In this document: positions 17,687 to 27,116 of the stretch, piece by piece
Layout: each line of letters starts with the position of its first letter
Position numbering within the stretch: position 1 is the first letter of the stretch
From: Oscillospiraceae bacterium
GTDB taxonomy: Bacteria > Bacillota > Clostridia > Oscillospirales > Acutalibacteraceae
NCBI GenBank assembly: GCA_015065965.1
Contig: SVPH01000019.1
Location: 1 to 50,495 of the forward strand
Reading direction: 5' to 3'
Length of the DNA: 50,495 nucleotides
Position numbers and translations under genes: made by a program
The notes under the pieces: generated by a model
Seen by the model: the letters and a program-made list of their open reading frames with translations, nothing else
Told to the model about the DNA's origin: nothing
Databases searched by the model: none

Positions 17687-20323
17687 TTATTTAATCATTT
17701 CTTTAACAATTTCAGTTACAGCATCCATTGCAGCCTTTACATTGGAAATATCCTTTGTGCCTGCCATTGCGCTGTCAGGTCTGCCGCCGCCTGAGCCGCC
17801 TGCAAGTTTTGAAACAGCCTTTACAATATTACCTGCATGTGCACCCTTTGCAACTGCATCCTTGCCGCAAGCACAGGCAAAGTTTGCGCCTGTCTTTTCA
17901 GCATTGATTCCGCAGATAACTGCAACAGCATTGGCGTTTTCTTTAACAGTATCACACATTGAGCGAAGTTCTCCGGGATTTGCACCCTCAACCGTTGTTA
18001 CTACAAGGCTGACACCGTTAACATCAACGGCATTACCCATAAGGTCACCCGTTTTAAGTTGCGAAATTTCTGCACGGAGTTGCTCGATTTCTTTTTCTTT
18101 TGCTTTAAGATCTGCCATAAGCACGCCTGCACGTTTATCAAGTTCACTGACATTTGCAAGTTTCATGGCAGCAGCAGTATTTCTGATAAGTGCCGTATCC
18201 TTAGCAATATAATCAAGCACACCGTTGCCTGTTACGCCTTCAATACGGCGCACGCCTGCTGCTACGGAAGACTCTGAAACTATTTTAAACAGGCCGAGTT
18301 TGCCTGTATTGTTAACATGTGTACCGCCGCAAAGTTCTGTTGAGAAATCGCCTGCTCTGACAACTCTTACAACATCTCCGTATTTCTCACCGAAAAGTGC
18401 CATTGCTCCGAGTTTTTTAGCCTCTTCAATAGGCATTTCAACGCTTGTAACTTCAAGAGCAGAAAGTATAATTTCATTAACCTTATTTTCAACTGCTGCA
18501 AGTTCTTCGTTTGTGAGAGCAGAGAAATGAGTGAAGTCAAATCTCATTGCATTGGCATTAACAAGTTGACCTGCCTGCTCAACATGTGAGCCGAGAGTTT
18601 CTCTGAGCGCTGCTTGAAGAAGATGGGCTGCAGTATGGTTTCTCATAGCCGCTTCTCTTGTTTTTACGCAGATTTCCGCACTAACGGTATCGCCGACAGA
18701 TATACTGTCACCCTCAACAAGTTTGCCAAGATGAAGGAAGATTCCGTCAGGTGTTTTGCTTGTTCCGGTAACTTCAAACACAGCGTTTGCAGTTCTGATA
18801 ACGCCGATATCGCCTGCCTGACCGCCGCTTTCACCATAGAAAACAGTTCTGTCAAGAACAATTGCTGCATCTGCATCAGCAGAAACAAAATCTGCTCTTT
18901 CACCGTTTGCAATAACAGCCTTTACAGTACCTTCACATACATAGTCCGTATAACCAAGGAATTCTGTAGCGGCAATATCTTTAAGGGATGCCTGTCCGCC
19001 TTTCCAAGCCTCTGCGCCTGCATCTTTACGGGCTGCTCTTGCCGCTGCACGGCTCTCAGCATAAAGCCGCTTATATTCGTCGATATCAACGCTCATGCCT
19101 CTTTCTTCAAGAAGTTCTTTAGTTAAATCGATGGGGAAACCGAAGGTATCCTGCAGTTTGAATGCATCCGCACCGCTGAGAACCTTTGAATCATTGTTCT
19201 GTATAATATTTTCAAGCAAATTAAGACCCGTATCAATTGTTTTATTGAAACTCTCTTCTTCAGCCTTGATAACCTTAACAATAAGGTCATGCTTTTCAAC
19301 AAGGTTGGGATATGCATTTGCATTCTCTTTGATAACCGTTTCACAAACATCCGAAAGGAAAGTACCCTGAATGCCGAGAAGTCTGCCGTGACGGGCTGCT
19401 CTTCTGAGCAGACGGCGCAGAACATATCCTCTGCCCTCATTTGAAGGCATAACACCGTCGCCAATCATAAAGGTAGTGCTTCTGATATGGTCGGTAATAA
19501 CGCGGAGTGAAATATCATTTTTTTCATTTTCATGATACTTGATACCCGAAATATCAACAACATGTTTCATGATATTCTGAACCGTATCAACCTCAAAAAT
19601 ATTGTCAACATCCTGCATAATGCATGCAAGACGCTCAAGGCCCATACCCGTGTCAATATTGCAACTCTTGAGTTTTGAATAGTTGCCGTTACCGTCATTA
19701 TCAAACTGAGTGAAAACAAGATTCCAGAACTCAATATATCTGTCACATTCACAGCCAACTTTGCAGTCAGGTGAACCGCAGCCGTATTTTTCGCCCCTGT
19801 CAAAATAAAGTTCGGAACAAGGACCGCAAGGACCTGCACCGTGCTCCCAGAAGTTATCAGCCTTGCCGAATCTTACCATATGGTCTTCGGGAATTCCGAT
19901 TTCTTTTGTCCAGATATCGTATGCTTCATCATCTTCAAGATATACGCTGATATAAATTCTGTCAGCAGGCATTTCCATAACTTCTGTGCAGAATTCCCAT
20001 GCCCAGCGTGTTGCTTCCTTCTTGAAATAATCGCCGAACGAGAAGTTGCCGAGCATTTCAAAATAAGTTCCGTGGCGCGCAGTTATACCTACACTTTCAA
20101 TATCAGGTGTACGAATACACTTCTGGCAGGTTGTTACCCTGTTTCTGGGCGGAGTAAGTTCACCGGTGAAATATTTTTTCAGCGGAGCCATACCCGCATT
20201 GATGAGAAGAAGGCTTTTATCGCCCTGCGGAACCAGCGAAAAACTGGGCATTCTCAAGTGACCTTTTGATTCAAAGAAAGCAAGGTACTTTTCTCTGATT
20301 TCGTTAAGACCCATCCATTTCAT
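17687..20323 (-). CDS. alaS: Alanyl-tRNA synthetase
   Basis: This full-length, 878-residue class II synthetase attaches alanine to tRNA-Ala. The N-terminal catalytic domain (motif 1 region around LRMPSFSLVPQGDKSLLLIN) is followed by the editing domain with the zinc ligands NHTAAH and ELCGGTH, then a coiled coil (LKAKEKEIEQLRAEISQLK) and a DHHA1 C-terminal domain ending with GGSGGGRPDSAMAG. The ATG at 20321-20323 follows AGGAGG. It is preceded by a T-box leader, so expression should respond to uncharged tRNA-Ala. Confidence 0.97.
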   Translation of the reverse strand: MKWMGLNEIREKYLAFFESKGHLRMPSFSLVPQGDKSLLLINAGMAPLKKYFTGELTPPRNRVTTCQKCIRTPDIESVGITARHGTYFEMLGNFSFGDYFKKEATRWAWEFCTEVMEMPADRIYISVYLEDDEAYDIWTKEIGIPEDHMVRFGKADNFWEHGAGPCGPCSELYFDRGEKYGCGSPDCKVGCECDRYIEFWNLVFTQFDNDGNGNYSKLKSCNIDTGMGLERLACIMQDVDNIFEVDTVQNIMKHVVDISGIKYHENEKNDISLRVITDHIRSTTFMIGDGVMPSNEGRGYVLRRLLRRAARHGRLLGIQGTFLSDVCETVIKENANAYPNLVEKHDLIVKVIKAEEESFNKTIDTGLNLLENIIQNNDSKVLSGADAFKLQDTFGFPIDLTKELLEERGMSVDIDEYKRLYAESRAAARAARKDAGAEAWKGGQASLKDIAATEFLGYTDYVCEGTVKAVIANGERADFVSADADAAIVLDRTVFYGESGGQAGDIGVIRTANAVFEVTGTSKTPDGIFLHLGKLVEGDSISVGDTVSAEICVKTREAAMRNHTAAHLLQAALRETLGSHVEQAGQLVNANAMRFDFTHFSALTNEELAAVENKVNEIILSALEVTSVEMPIEEAKKLGAMALFGEKYGDVVRVVRAGDFSTELCGGTHVNNTGKLGLFKIVSESSVAAGVRRIEGVTGNGVLDYIAKDTALIRNTAAAMKLANVSELDKRAGVLMADLKAKEKEIEQLRAEISQLKTGDLMGNAVDVNGVSLVVTTVEGANPGELRSMCDTVKENANAVAVICGINAEKTGANFACACGKDAVAKGAHAGNIVKAVSKLAGGSGGGRPDSAMAGTKDISNVKAAMDAVTEIVKEMIK

Positions 20324-20377
20324 AATATATATTTCCTCCTAAGGGACTTTTTGCCCCTGTTTTTTCCGTTTTAAAAT

Positions 20378-20616
20378 AAAAAAAAGGTACAGAATTACAA
20401 CTCGGTTATGGGACGGCCTAAGCCGCGGTACCACCCAAATTGTGCTGCTGCACCACTCAACACCTTATAACGCAGGCAACGCCGCCGTTCATCACAGCGG
20501 AACTCGGGAGCGGCCCTTCATCACCTTTTGCCTAACGGCTGTTTCAGCAACTCAGCCGATTCTCTGTAAAGCAGGCAATAAATTTTTCTCCGTCACAGTT
20601 TCAATATTAAAATTAC
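20378..20616 (-). ncRNA. T-box riboswitch leader of alaS
   Basis: On the minus strand the conserved T-box sequence GGGTGGTACCGCGG lies at 20423-20436, followed by a candidate terminator whose U tract is eight bases at 20378-20385 and whose GTACC just before it can pair with the T-box GGTAC. Upstream are stem-forming segments typical of stem I and the AG-rich region (AGAGAATCGGCTGAG). T-box leaders bind uncharged cognate tRNA to stop termination; tRNA-Ala is inferred from the downstream gene. This leader fills the roughly 350-base gap between alaS and the next gene. The 5' end is placed from the promoter. Confidence 0.92.
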
Positions 20617-20622
20617 TTTGAT

Positions 20623-20650
20623 ATTATATCACCTTTACGGCAATTGTCAA
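20623..20650 (-). promoter_or_regulatory. Promoter of the alaS T-box leader
   Basis: A TTGACA -35 (20645-20650) and TATAAT -10 (20623-20628) with a 16-base spacer lie on the minus strand just upstream of the T-box leader. Both hexamers are consensus. An 11-bp inverted repeat brackets the -35 box. Confidence 0.8.
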
Positions 20651-20667
20651 GCAACCGCCGTAAAGGT
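20631..20667. repeat. 11-bp inverted repeat around the alaS -35 box
   Basis: ACCTTTACGGC at 20631-20641 is repeated in inverse at 20657-20667 with a 15-base loop that contains the -35 hexamer. It may be the terminator of the upstream sigma-like gene (the stop is at 20680), although no U tract follows, or a protein-binding operator. Confidence 0.55.
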
Positions 20668-20679
20668 AAATTATTGTTA

Positions 20680-22866
20680 TCAATCAGCAGGCTCGATAAG
20701 ATTCATTGAAATCCAGCCATATTCGCCGTTATATTTAATCTTAAGCCATTTGTTGCCGTTTTCGGCAGTCTTGGTTGCATAACCGCTGACTACTGTTCCT
20801 TCGTCAAGTTCACCGATTGTGTCATACTCAGCACCGGCACCGTCTCTGATATTAAGACCGCCCTCGCGAACAACCTTATATTTGCCGATTGTTTCATCAT
20901 CCTGCGCACTTGCAGTTACATCGGGAGGTGTTGTATCAATAACAAGATTAACTCCTGCAAATGTAGTCTTTGCATCACCTACAAGAATTACACCCCATAT
21001 GCCGTCCTTACAGGCGATGAATACGCCTTTGCTGCCGGGCATGATATTGCTGTATTCAAAGGGCACAACCTCATCATTTTCAAGATTAATTATACCCATT
21101 TTTCCGTCTTTTTTAACTGCTATAAGACCGTCTGTTACAGGGCGGCAATAATCGCATGCAGATGAATCGCCTGCAACAAGTTCGTTAACTGCTTCATACT
21201 CATAAGGAATAACTTTTTTATCCTTATCCTGGCTTACATAGCCCCATTTATCATCTTTCATCGCTGCAGCATAACCTTCAAAATAGCGATCACGCTCAAC
21301 ATACGATGTATCCTCAAGTTTTTCTGTTGAGATTGTATGATAAAGATGCGGTTCCTCGGAAACAGACACAACGCCGTTTGTAACCGTAATTTCAAACTCC
21401 TCGTTACCTATAAGAACAAGGCTGTGATAACTGTCTCTGTCCGAATACTCTCTGCCGTTGCTGCAACGGTTAAATCCGTCATAGTTAGGCTGAAGAATAA
21501 CATTACCCTGATAGTCAATCAGACCGTATTTGCCTGTTGCAGCAGACTTGAAATATGCTGCATCTTCATCAAGATAACCGATTTCAGTGCACTCCGAAAA
21601 ACCTCCGGGCTGCCAGAGATAATCAACATCATCGGCAGATGATGAAATGTTATTGCTGCTGCCAACATTGCCGCCGGGATTATCATCACCTGAACCTGCA
21701 AGTTTGCTGATTCCGACGATTGCAAGAACCAAAATAAGAACCGCAGCACATACTATTGCAATTAATTTAGGATTGATTTTTTTTGCAGGTTTATCCACAC
21801 CTACGGAATTGTTGTCATTTTTGGGCGGGTTTTCATCATTGATTGAAATTCCGCCGAAATTTTGCAGTGCAGATTCCGAAACACCCTCTGAAACAGGAAT
21901 TTCGGGTACATCAACATCATCAGTCTGAGCAGGTTTCCACTCATCTTCCTGAACACCTGAAGAAATATCTCCGTCTTCCGAAGCAATACCTTCACTGTCA
22001 AGAATATTACTTATTCTTTGTTTGAAATCAATAATATTATCGGGAGCACTTTGTGTTTCTTCAACCGATTCTTCCTCAGCCTCCGAAGCAGTTTCTTCTT
22101 CTGAAATTTCCTGTGAATTTGTTTCCTCCGCAGGAACTTCATCAACATGTTCTTCATTTGATGATACTTCTTCTGCCGGTGTTTCAACAACAGGCTGAGC
22201 AGGTCTTGATGCCTCATATGCATCAATAGCGTAAATAAATATATCTCTGACATCTTTGTTATCAATGGTAACCTGAGCCGCTTTGCTCTGGAAAAGTCTT
22301 GTTATAACAGGCAGTGTACCTGCAACAGACTCAGTTGAGGCATCTATACCCGACGCATCAAGAACAAAAGCCCTTGCCTTGCCGAGAAGAGCATTTGCCG
22401 TACTTTCAGAAACCGCAAGGAATTTTGCAAGAGCCTGAACGGGCATACCGTTATTGTAATGCAGCACAAAAGCAGTTTTAAGTTCGGGTTTAAGAGAACT
22501 TACTGCTGCAAGAACCTTTTCGCTGAGCGATTCATCTTCAAGCACGCTTTCAGGAAGAAACTCGGACAAATTCTCAACAGCACCTGCATCAGCATCGGCA
22601 AAAGTAAACTTCTGAGTTTCTTTATAAATTGCTGAAACATTCTGTTTCATCCAAATTTCAAATGCCTCAGGTTTTTTGAGTTTATCAATTGTGCAAAACG
22701 CCCTTGCATATGCCTTTTTTGTTATATCGGCTGCGCCTTGCTTATCTGAACAAAGAGTAGCCGCAAGGAAATAGGATGCTTTTAAAGTCCTTGAGTAGAG
22801 TTTTGCCATTGCATCTGTATCACCGTTGCTTGCTGCGGTGACATACTGAATAATATTCTCACTCAC
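20680..22866 (-). CDS. ECF-sigma-like domain fused to a membrane helix, WG repeats and an SH3b domain
   Basis: This is an unusual fusion of about 728 residues. The N-terminal 180 residues look like an ECF sigma factor: a region-2-like part (AASNGDTDAMAKLYSR, then AYARAFCTID) and a region-4-like HTH (SSLKPELKTAFVLHYNNGMP, VSESTANALLGKAR). A long acidic, low-complexity linker (about 230-365) leads to one membrane helix (about 373-395). The outside part carries four WG-type repeats (KYGLIDYQGN, KWGYVSQDKD, KMGIINLEND, IWGVILV) and a C-terminal bacterial SH3 domain (RDGAGAEYDTIGELDEG). GTG 22864-22866, nine bases after GGAGTGG, is preferred over the in-frame ATG at 22884. Function is unknown; membrane-linked transcription control or cell-wall sensing are guesses. 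Confidence 0.72.
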   Translation of the reverse strand: MSENIIQYVTAASNGDTDAMAKLYSRTLKASYFLAATLCSDKQGAADITKKAYARAFCTIDKLKKPEAFEIWMKQNVSAIYKETQKFTFADADAGAVENLSEFLPESVLEDESLSEKVLAAVSSLKPELKTAFVLHYNNGMPVQALAKFLAVSESTANALLGKARAFVLDASGIDASTESVAGTLPVITRLFQSKAAQVTIDNKDVRDIFIYAIDAYEASRPAQPVVETPAEEVSSNEEHVDEVPAEETNSQEISEEETASEAEEESVEETQSAPDNIIDFKQRISNILDSEGIASEDGDISSGVQEDEWKPAQTDDVDVPEIPVSEGVSESALQNFGGISINDENPPKNDNNSVGVDKPAKKINPKLIAIVCAAVLILVLAIVGISKLAGSGDDNPGGNVGSSNNISSSADDVDYLWQPGGFSECTEIGYLDEDAAYFKSAATGKYGLIDYQGNVILQPNYDGFNRCSNGREYSDRDSYHSLVLIGNEEFEITVTNGVVSVSEEPHLYHTISTEKLEDTSYVERDRYFEGYAAAMKDDKWGYVSQDKDKKVIPYEYEAVNELVAGDSSACDYCRPVTDGLIAVKKDGKMGIINLENDEVVPFEYSNIMPGSKGVFIACKDGIWGVILVGDAKTTFAGVNLVIDTTPPDVTASAQDDETIGKYKVVREGGLNIRDGAGAEYDTIGELDEGTVVSGYATKTAENGNKWLKIKYNGEYGWISMNLIEPAD

Positions 22867-22936
22867 TTTTAAAATCCACTCCATTCATGTTTATTCATAA
22901 ATAATTCCATTTTACCTATTAATCCATATTACAATG

Positions 22937-22965
22937 ATTTTATACTATATTTGGTGATTTGTCAA
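22937..22965 (-). promoter_or_regulatory. Promoter of the sigma-like fusion gene
   Basis: TTGACA (22960-22965) and TAAAAT (22937-22942) on the minus strand are separated by 17 bases, about 70 bases upstream of the start codon. Confidence 0.65.
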
Positions 22966-23043
22966 GGAAATTAATCAATAATATGTCAATATATTGATTT
23001 TTTAACTACAAAAATTTACAATGTCGTGTAACGGCAAAGAAAA

Positions 23044-23079
23044 AGCAGCCTGTGAGGATGATTTTTCTCACAAACTGCT
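23044..23079 (-). terminator. Terminator of the FtsW/RodA gene
   Basis: On the minus strand a stem with arms AGCAGTTTGTGAG and CTCACAGGCTGCT is followed by TTTTTC. It lies 20 bases past the stop codon. Confidence 0.85.
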
Positions 23080-23098
23080 GATTTATTCGATTTTAAAA

Positions 23099-24310
23099 TC
23101 ACGTTTCCGCAAAAGGTGTACTCAAATGAGTAAGCCTGAAATTAACAGGGTTTCGGTTACAGTTAAAGCGGTAAACACTCATAACAATACCTACCGCAAA
23201 ATAAATGCAGAGATTCGATGATCCGCCAGCACTCATGAACGGCAGAGTAATACCGATACTCGGCAAAAGCATGAGGCACATGCCTATATTAATTATAGTC
23301 TGCGCGCCTATCATAAAAGCCGCACTGAAACAAAGCAGACTGCCCGTGAGGTTGCGAGACATTTTACCCACCATAACAATCCTTGCAATTATAAATGCAA
23401 GAACAGCAAGAAGCACAATGCAGCCGATAAAGCCGAGTTCCTCACCCACGACTGTAAAAATCATGTCGCTTTCGTTAACGGGAACACCTGCCGCCGATTG
23501 TGTATAGGTTCCTTTAAAAAGGCCATCACCCCAGAACTGACCCGAACCGATTGCATTAAGCCCTCTCTGCTGCTGATATACAACATCTTTATAGACATCT
23601 TCACTTAAAGCAGAAGGATAATAAATGGCAAGAATTCTTCTTTTGTGGAATGATGCAAGAAACTTTGTCCATAAAAGAGGAACAAAAGCAACGCATGCTC
23701 CAAGCGCAACTGCAAAGTAACGCAGTTTTACACCTGCAACAAACATCATGCCGACAAACATAAGAGCAAATACAATCGCCGAGCCCAAGTCATCGGTAAG
23801 AATAATAATACCGATGGGAATAAGCGCATGAGCCGTAAGAAGAATTATATTCTTAATGCTGTTAATTCTGTCCTTTACCGCTTCGATATGAGCGGTAAAT
23901 GTTATCATAAAGCCTATTTTAACCAGTTCCGACGGTTGGAATTTTACACTGAATCCGTCAGTTTTAATTATCGGAAGCCAGCAAATTGCATCAGGTCTGT
24001 CTTCCGTTCCCTCGCCCCATATAAAAAGCGACATGAGCAGCAGAACACAGAATACTCCGACAAAAGGCGCAAGGCCGACAATCGCATCGTAATCCAAAAA
24101 AGAGATAACAATACAGATAAGTATACCCACACCTGCCGCAATAATCATCATAAGACATTCACGGCTTATAATATCGCCTGAATTGATTGCTTCATTCCTC
24201 GTTGCGCTCGAAACCATTAATGCTCCGAACGCAGTAGTCAGAACACAAGTCAAAAAAAGCAAAAAATCGGTTTCTTTGAGAGCATATTTAATTGTTGTTT
24301 TTTTGCCCAA
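23099..24310 (-). CDS. rodA: FtsW/RodA/SpoVE family peptidoglycan polymerase
   Basis: This 403-residue SEDS protein has about ten membrane helices. SEDS proteins polymerise lipid II into glycan strands with a partner class B penicillin-binding protein. Conserved marks include the KFQPSELVKIGF segment, the DDLGSAIV segment and the C-terminal GITLPFMSAGGSS motif. The start is TTG at 24308-24310, preceded by GGCGGTGA. RodA (elongation) versus SpoVE/FtsW (division, spore cortex) cannot be settled here because no partner PBP is adjacent. Confidence 0.85.
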   Translation of the reverse strand: MGKKTTIKYALKETDFLLFLTCVLTTAFGALMVSSATRNEAINSGDIISRECLMMIIAAGVGILICIVISFLDYDAIVGLAPFVGVFCVLLLMSLFIWGEGTEDRPDAICWLPIIKTDGFSVKFQPSELVKIGFMITFTAHIEAVKDRINSIKNIILLTAHALIPIGIIILTDDLGSAIVFALMFVGMMFVAGVKLRYFAVALGACVAFVPLLWTKFLASFHKRRILAIYYPSALSEDVYKDVVYQQQRGLNAIGSGQFWGDGLFKGTYTQSAAGVPVNESDMIFTVVGEELGFIGCIVLLAVLAFIIARIVMVGKMSRNLTGSLLCFSAAFMIGAQTIINIGMCLMLLPSIGITLPFMSAGGSSNLCIYFAVGIVMSVYRFNCNRNPVNFRLTHLSTPFAET

Positions 24311-24340
24311 AAAATCACCGCCGTTTTATTGATGTATAAA

Positions 24341-24369
24341 ATTATACTGCACAGATATTAACAAATCAA
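24341..24369 (-). promoter_or_regulatory. Promoter of the FtsW/RodA gene
   Basis: TTGATT (24364-24369) and TATAAT (24341-24346) on the minus strand have a 17-base spacer, about 30 bases upstream of the TTG start. Confidence 0.65.
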
Positions 24370-24382
24370 TACATAATTCACA

Positions 24383-24404
24383 GGGGCTGCTAAAAAACAG
24401 CCCC
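24383..24404. terminator. Hairpin after the ceramidase-like gene
   Basis: GGGGCTG (24383-24389) pairs with CAGCCCC (24398-24404). It lies 15 bases beyond the minus-strand stop, but the T run is on the plus-strand side (24405-24410), so on the minus strand it is a stem without a U tract. The likely role is transcript 3' end formation for the gene at 24419. Confidence 0.55.
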
Positions 24405-24418
24405 TTTTTTATGGTTTA

Positions 24419-26014
24419 TCAGTTGATTTCAGCGTAAAGTGTAAGATATTCTTCAGCAATAATTGCGCCTGCTTCGGGACCTGTTGAAACGATTTCCTCA
24501 TTTTCGGTAAGATATGAGCGCCAGTCGTTATCTGTCATCATATAACCGATTTGGTCGTTTGTGATACCGAACACAATAACTCTTCTGTCTGTTACATCTG
24601 CAAACGCGCTGTAATTCCACTCTGTGCCGTCCCATGACTCTTCTGCGGTAACCGCACCGCCATAGGCAATTTCGGGAGCAAGTTCACCGGGAATAAGAGC
24701 AACTGCAAGGCTTGTGCCGAATTCGGCATAACCGATTTCAGTTACAACTTCATAACCAAGACCGCTCTTAACTACTTCGTTTGTAAGCAGACCGCCTCTT
24801 GCAGCAAGTTTGAAAATGCTGTTTTCAACAGGAACAAAGATTTCCTTATGTCTGATATTGAGAATGGGAGCGATAGGTTCGTCGTTGGAAATTGTACAAG
24901 CAAGTTTACCGAGGAGTTCACCGTATGCTGCAAGGCCGGCATAACCGTCACCGTATTCTGCTTCAAGTTTGGGATCTCTTACAAGATTTTCAGGATACTC
25001 GGATGTAATTGCAAGTTCAGCACCGAGAATCTGAATGAAGTTTGCATTTGCATTTTCATTCAAATACTTCTCAATATAGTAAGGATAGTCACCTGTAAGA
25101 ACAGTACCTGCTGCGCCGTGACCTACGCAGTGAACGGGAAGGTTGAGAAGCCATGTTTCTCTTGTTCCGTCACTGGGAACAAAGCGGATTCTGTTGAGAT
25201 CTCCGTCAAACACTTTGGGATCACGCTTATCTTTGATGTATTCTGACATATCAACGCTGCCGTAAAAGAGGTTACCGGACTTCATATCTTTAACAGCATC
25301 AACCATCGACTGAACAGTTACCTTATAAAGGTTTTCCATATAATTTTTGTTCTTGCCGCTGGGAAGTTCCATGCCGAAAAGATTTCTGAATGAAGAAGTA
25401 AAGAGAGCGTTAATGATATCGCCGTTAAGGCCGAATGTGTCTACACAACTATGCTGATGGAGGCATGAGATATTAATACTTGTAATATTAAATCCCTTTG
25501 CATCTGCATACTCCTGGAATTTCTCTCTGATAACTCTTACCTCGTTGTTTGCAAGGCCGAATGAGTCAAGAACAGCAAAAATGCTGATACCTCTGCCGTC
25601 AGAAACAGCAATGGTTCTTACTTTCTGGTCATCTCTTACATCCGTTGCAAGTTTCTTTGTAACTGAAAGGCTGCCGCCTACATAGTGTTCTTCCTCAAGT
25701 TCTTTGCCTGTAAGAAGAGAAGCGTTTGCATAACCGAGCGACCATGCTGCGCCCTCTGCAGGTTCATTAAGGAATTCATTTACCTTATGACCCTCATAGA
25801 AATTTTCGGATTCATACTTATCCTTTGTAGTCCATTCATGAGGTTCAAAAATAAGAGATGTGATGCCCGATACAACCGCATCAAGCAAACCGTCAACAAA
25901 GCGGTAAAATCCGCGCTCCGTAGATGATGTTTCGTCTGCTGCAAATGAGGGAATCGCAAAAGCAGTAAACAAAAGAGAAATTGCGAGAATGATTGCTGTT
26001 AATTTCTTTGCCAT
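24419..26014 (-). CDS. Secreted neutral/alkaline ceramidase-like hydrolase
   Basis: This 531-residue secreted protein has a signal peptide (about 1-25, ending near FAIPSFA-A). The central part resembles the N-terminal domain of neutral/alkaline non-lysosomal ceramidases: a sugar/lipid-amidase-like core with the histidine segment SCLHQHSCVDTFG, the HCVGHGAAGTVLTGDYP segment and the AELAITSEYPENL segment. Ceramidases release fatty acid from ceramide, but the match is from memory of family motifs and the substrate here is unproven. ATG 26014 is chosen because GGAGG lies seven bases upstream and the signal peptide starts there. It ends a four-gene operon. Confidence 0.65.
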   Translation of the reverse strand: MAKKLTAIILAISLLFTAFAIPSFAADETSSTERGFYRFVDGLLDAVVSGITSLIFEPHEWTTKDKYESENFYEGHKVNEFLNEPAEGAAWSLGYANASLLTGKELEEEHYVGGSLSVTKKLATDVRDDQKVRTIAVSDGRGISIFAVLDSFGLANNEVRVIREKFQEYADAKGFNITSINISCLHQHSCVDTFGLNGDIINALFTSSFRNLFGMELPSGKNKNYMENLYKVTVQSMVDAVKDMKSGNLFYGSVDMSEYIKDKRDPKVFDGDLNRIRFVPSDGTRETWLLNLPVHCVGHGAAGTVLTGDYPYYIEKYLNENANANFIQILGAELAITSEYPENLVRDPKLEAEYGDGYAGLAAYGELLGKLACTISNDEPIAPILNIRHKEIFVPVENSIFKLAARGGLLTNEVVKSGLGYEVVTEIGYAEFGTSLAVALIPGELAPEIAYGGAVTAEESWDGTEWNYSAFADVTDRRVIVFGITNDQIGYMMTDNDWRSYLTENEEIVSTGPEAGAIIAEEYLTLYAEIN

Positions 26015-26033
26015 AATATAACCTCCGTTTTTT

Positions 26034-27104
26034 TTAATTATTTTCAAGTTTCATGTCACCGAAACTTATCCACTTCTTTTTGCGCATGAACTCTGAAATT
26101 GCAAGAGTTAAAAGCGCGGGTGCAATAAAATGCATAACAATAATTTCAATCATTATCACTGCAGGGTCTTTGCCGGCATCAACCATTGCGGAATATGTCA
26201 TAAACTGACCGACAAGACCTGATGTTCCCATTCCCGAGCCCGAAGCATAACATTCCATTTTAAGAACGGCAGATGAGATTGGACCGAGAATTGCACTTGT
26301 TATAATCGGCGGAATCCAAATCTGAGGATGCCTTACTATATTGGGCATCTGGAGCATTGAAGTGCCGACACCCTGAGCAAGCAATCCGCCGAATTTATTT
26401 TCCCTGTAACTGGCGACGGCAAAGCCTACCATTTGCGCGCTGCAGCCTACAACCGCCGCACCGCCCGCAATACCGGAAAGACCAAGGATAATACCAATCG
26501 CTGCAGAACTTATCGGAAGAGTAAGGCATATACCCATAACAACCGAAACAACTATGCCCATAATTACAGGCTGGCGCTCCATGCCCCAACTTATTACTTC
26601 GCCTATATATGTAGTTACTTTTGAAGCAGGCGGACCGATAAAAATACCAGCGGCACAGCCTGCAATTATTGAAACTGCCGGTGTAAGCAAAATATCTAGT
26701 TTGGTTTTTCCGCTAATAAGACTGCCTGCCTGAATTGCAAAAAACGCTGCAATAAATGCCGCAAGAGGGTCACCGGGGCCGGAATAAAGCATACCTGCTT
26801 CCGTAATAACCGAACCTGCAAGAAGTTTTGATGCAAAGGCACCAACCATACCTGCAACAGCCGCTGAAACACCGACAAGAGGAGACATTTTATATTTGAA
26901 TGCCATACCTACACCAATGCCCGCACCAGTAAGCGACTTTGCAACCGCTGCAACCATAACAATATATGTTCCGACTGTACCCGGAACAAATCCGCCAACC
27001 TGTTCAAGAATAGTTCCTATGATAAGCGTTGCAAACAGACCGAGAGCCATACCCGAAAGTCCGTCAACAAAAATATAATTTAAAATACTTTTTACGCCTT
27101 TCAC
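26034..27104 (-). CDS. PTS EIIC-type membrane transporter (PTS_EIIC_2 family)
   Basis: This 356-residue integral membrane protein has about ten hydrophobic segments rich in glycine and alanine, with the family features MALGLFATLIIGTILEQ, IVMVAAVAKSLTGAGIGVG and the loop GMGTSGLVGQFM. It matches the stand-alone EIIC-like family that lacks EIIA/EIIB domains, so the phosphotransfer partner and the substrate are unknown. The start is GTG at 27102-27104 behind AAGGTGA. It sits between a GDSL hydrolase and a ceramidase-like enzyme, suggesting uptake of a product of those enzymes (inference). Confidence 0.8.
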   Translation of the reverse strand: MKGVKSILNYIFVDGLSGMALGLFATLIIGTILEQVGGFVPGTVGTYIVMVAAVAKSLTGAGIGVGMAFKYKMSPLVGVSAAVAGMVGAFASKLLAGSVITEAGMLYSGPGDPLAAFIAAFFAIQAGSLISGKTKLDILLTPAVSIIAGCAAGIFIGPPASKVTTYIGEVISWGMERQPVIMGIVVSVVMGICLTLPISSAAIGIILGLSGIAGGAAVVGCSAQMVGFAVASYRENKFGGLLAQGVGTSMLQMPNIVRHPQIWIPPIITSAILGPISSAVLKMECYASGSGMGTSGLVGQFMTYSAMVDAGKDPAVIMIEIIVMHFIAPALLTLAISEFMRKKKWISFGDMKLENN

Positions 27105-27116
27105 TTTGATTTCACC

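Noticed and set aside
24383..24410. Plus-strand terminator hairpin with T run
   Set aside because: There is no plus-strand gene ending here; it is treated as the 3' hairpin of the minus-strand ceramidase-like gene.
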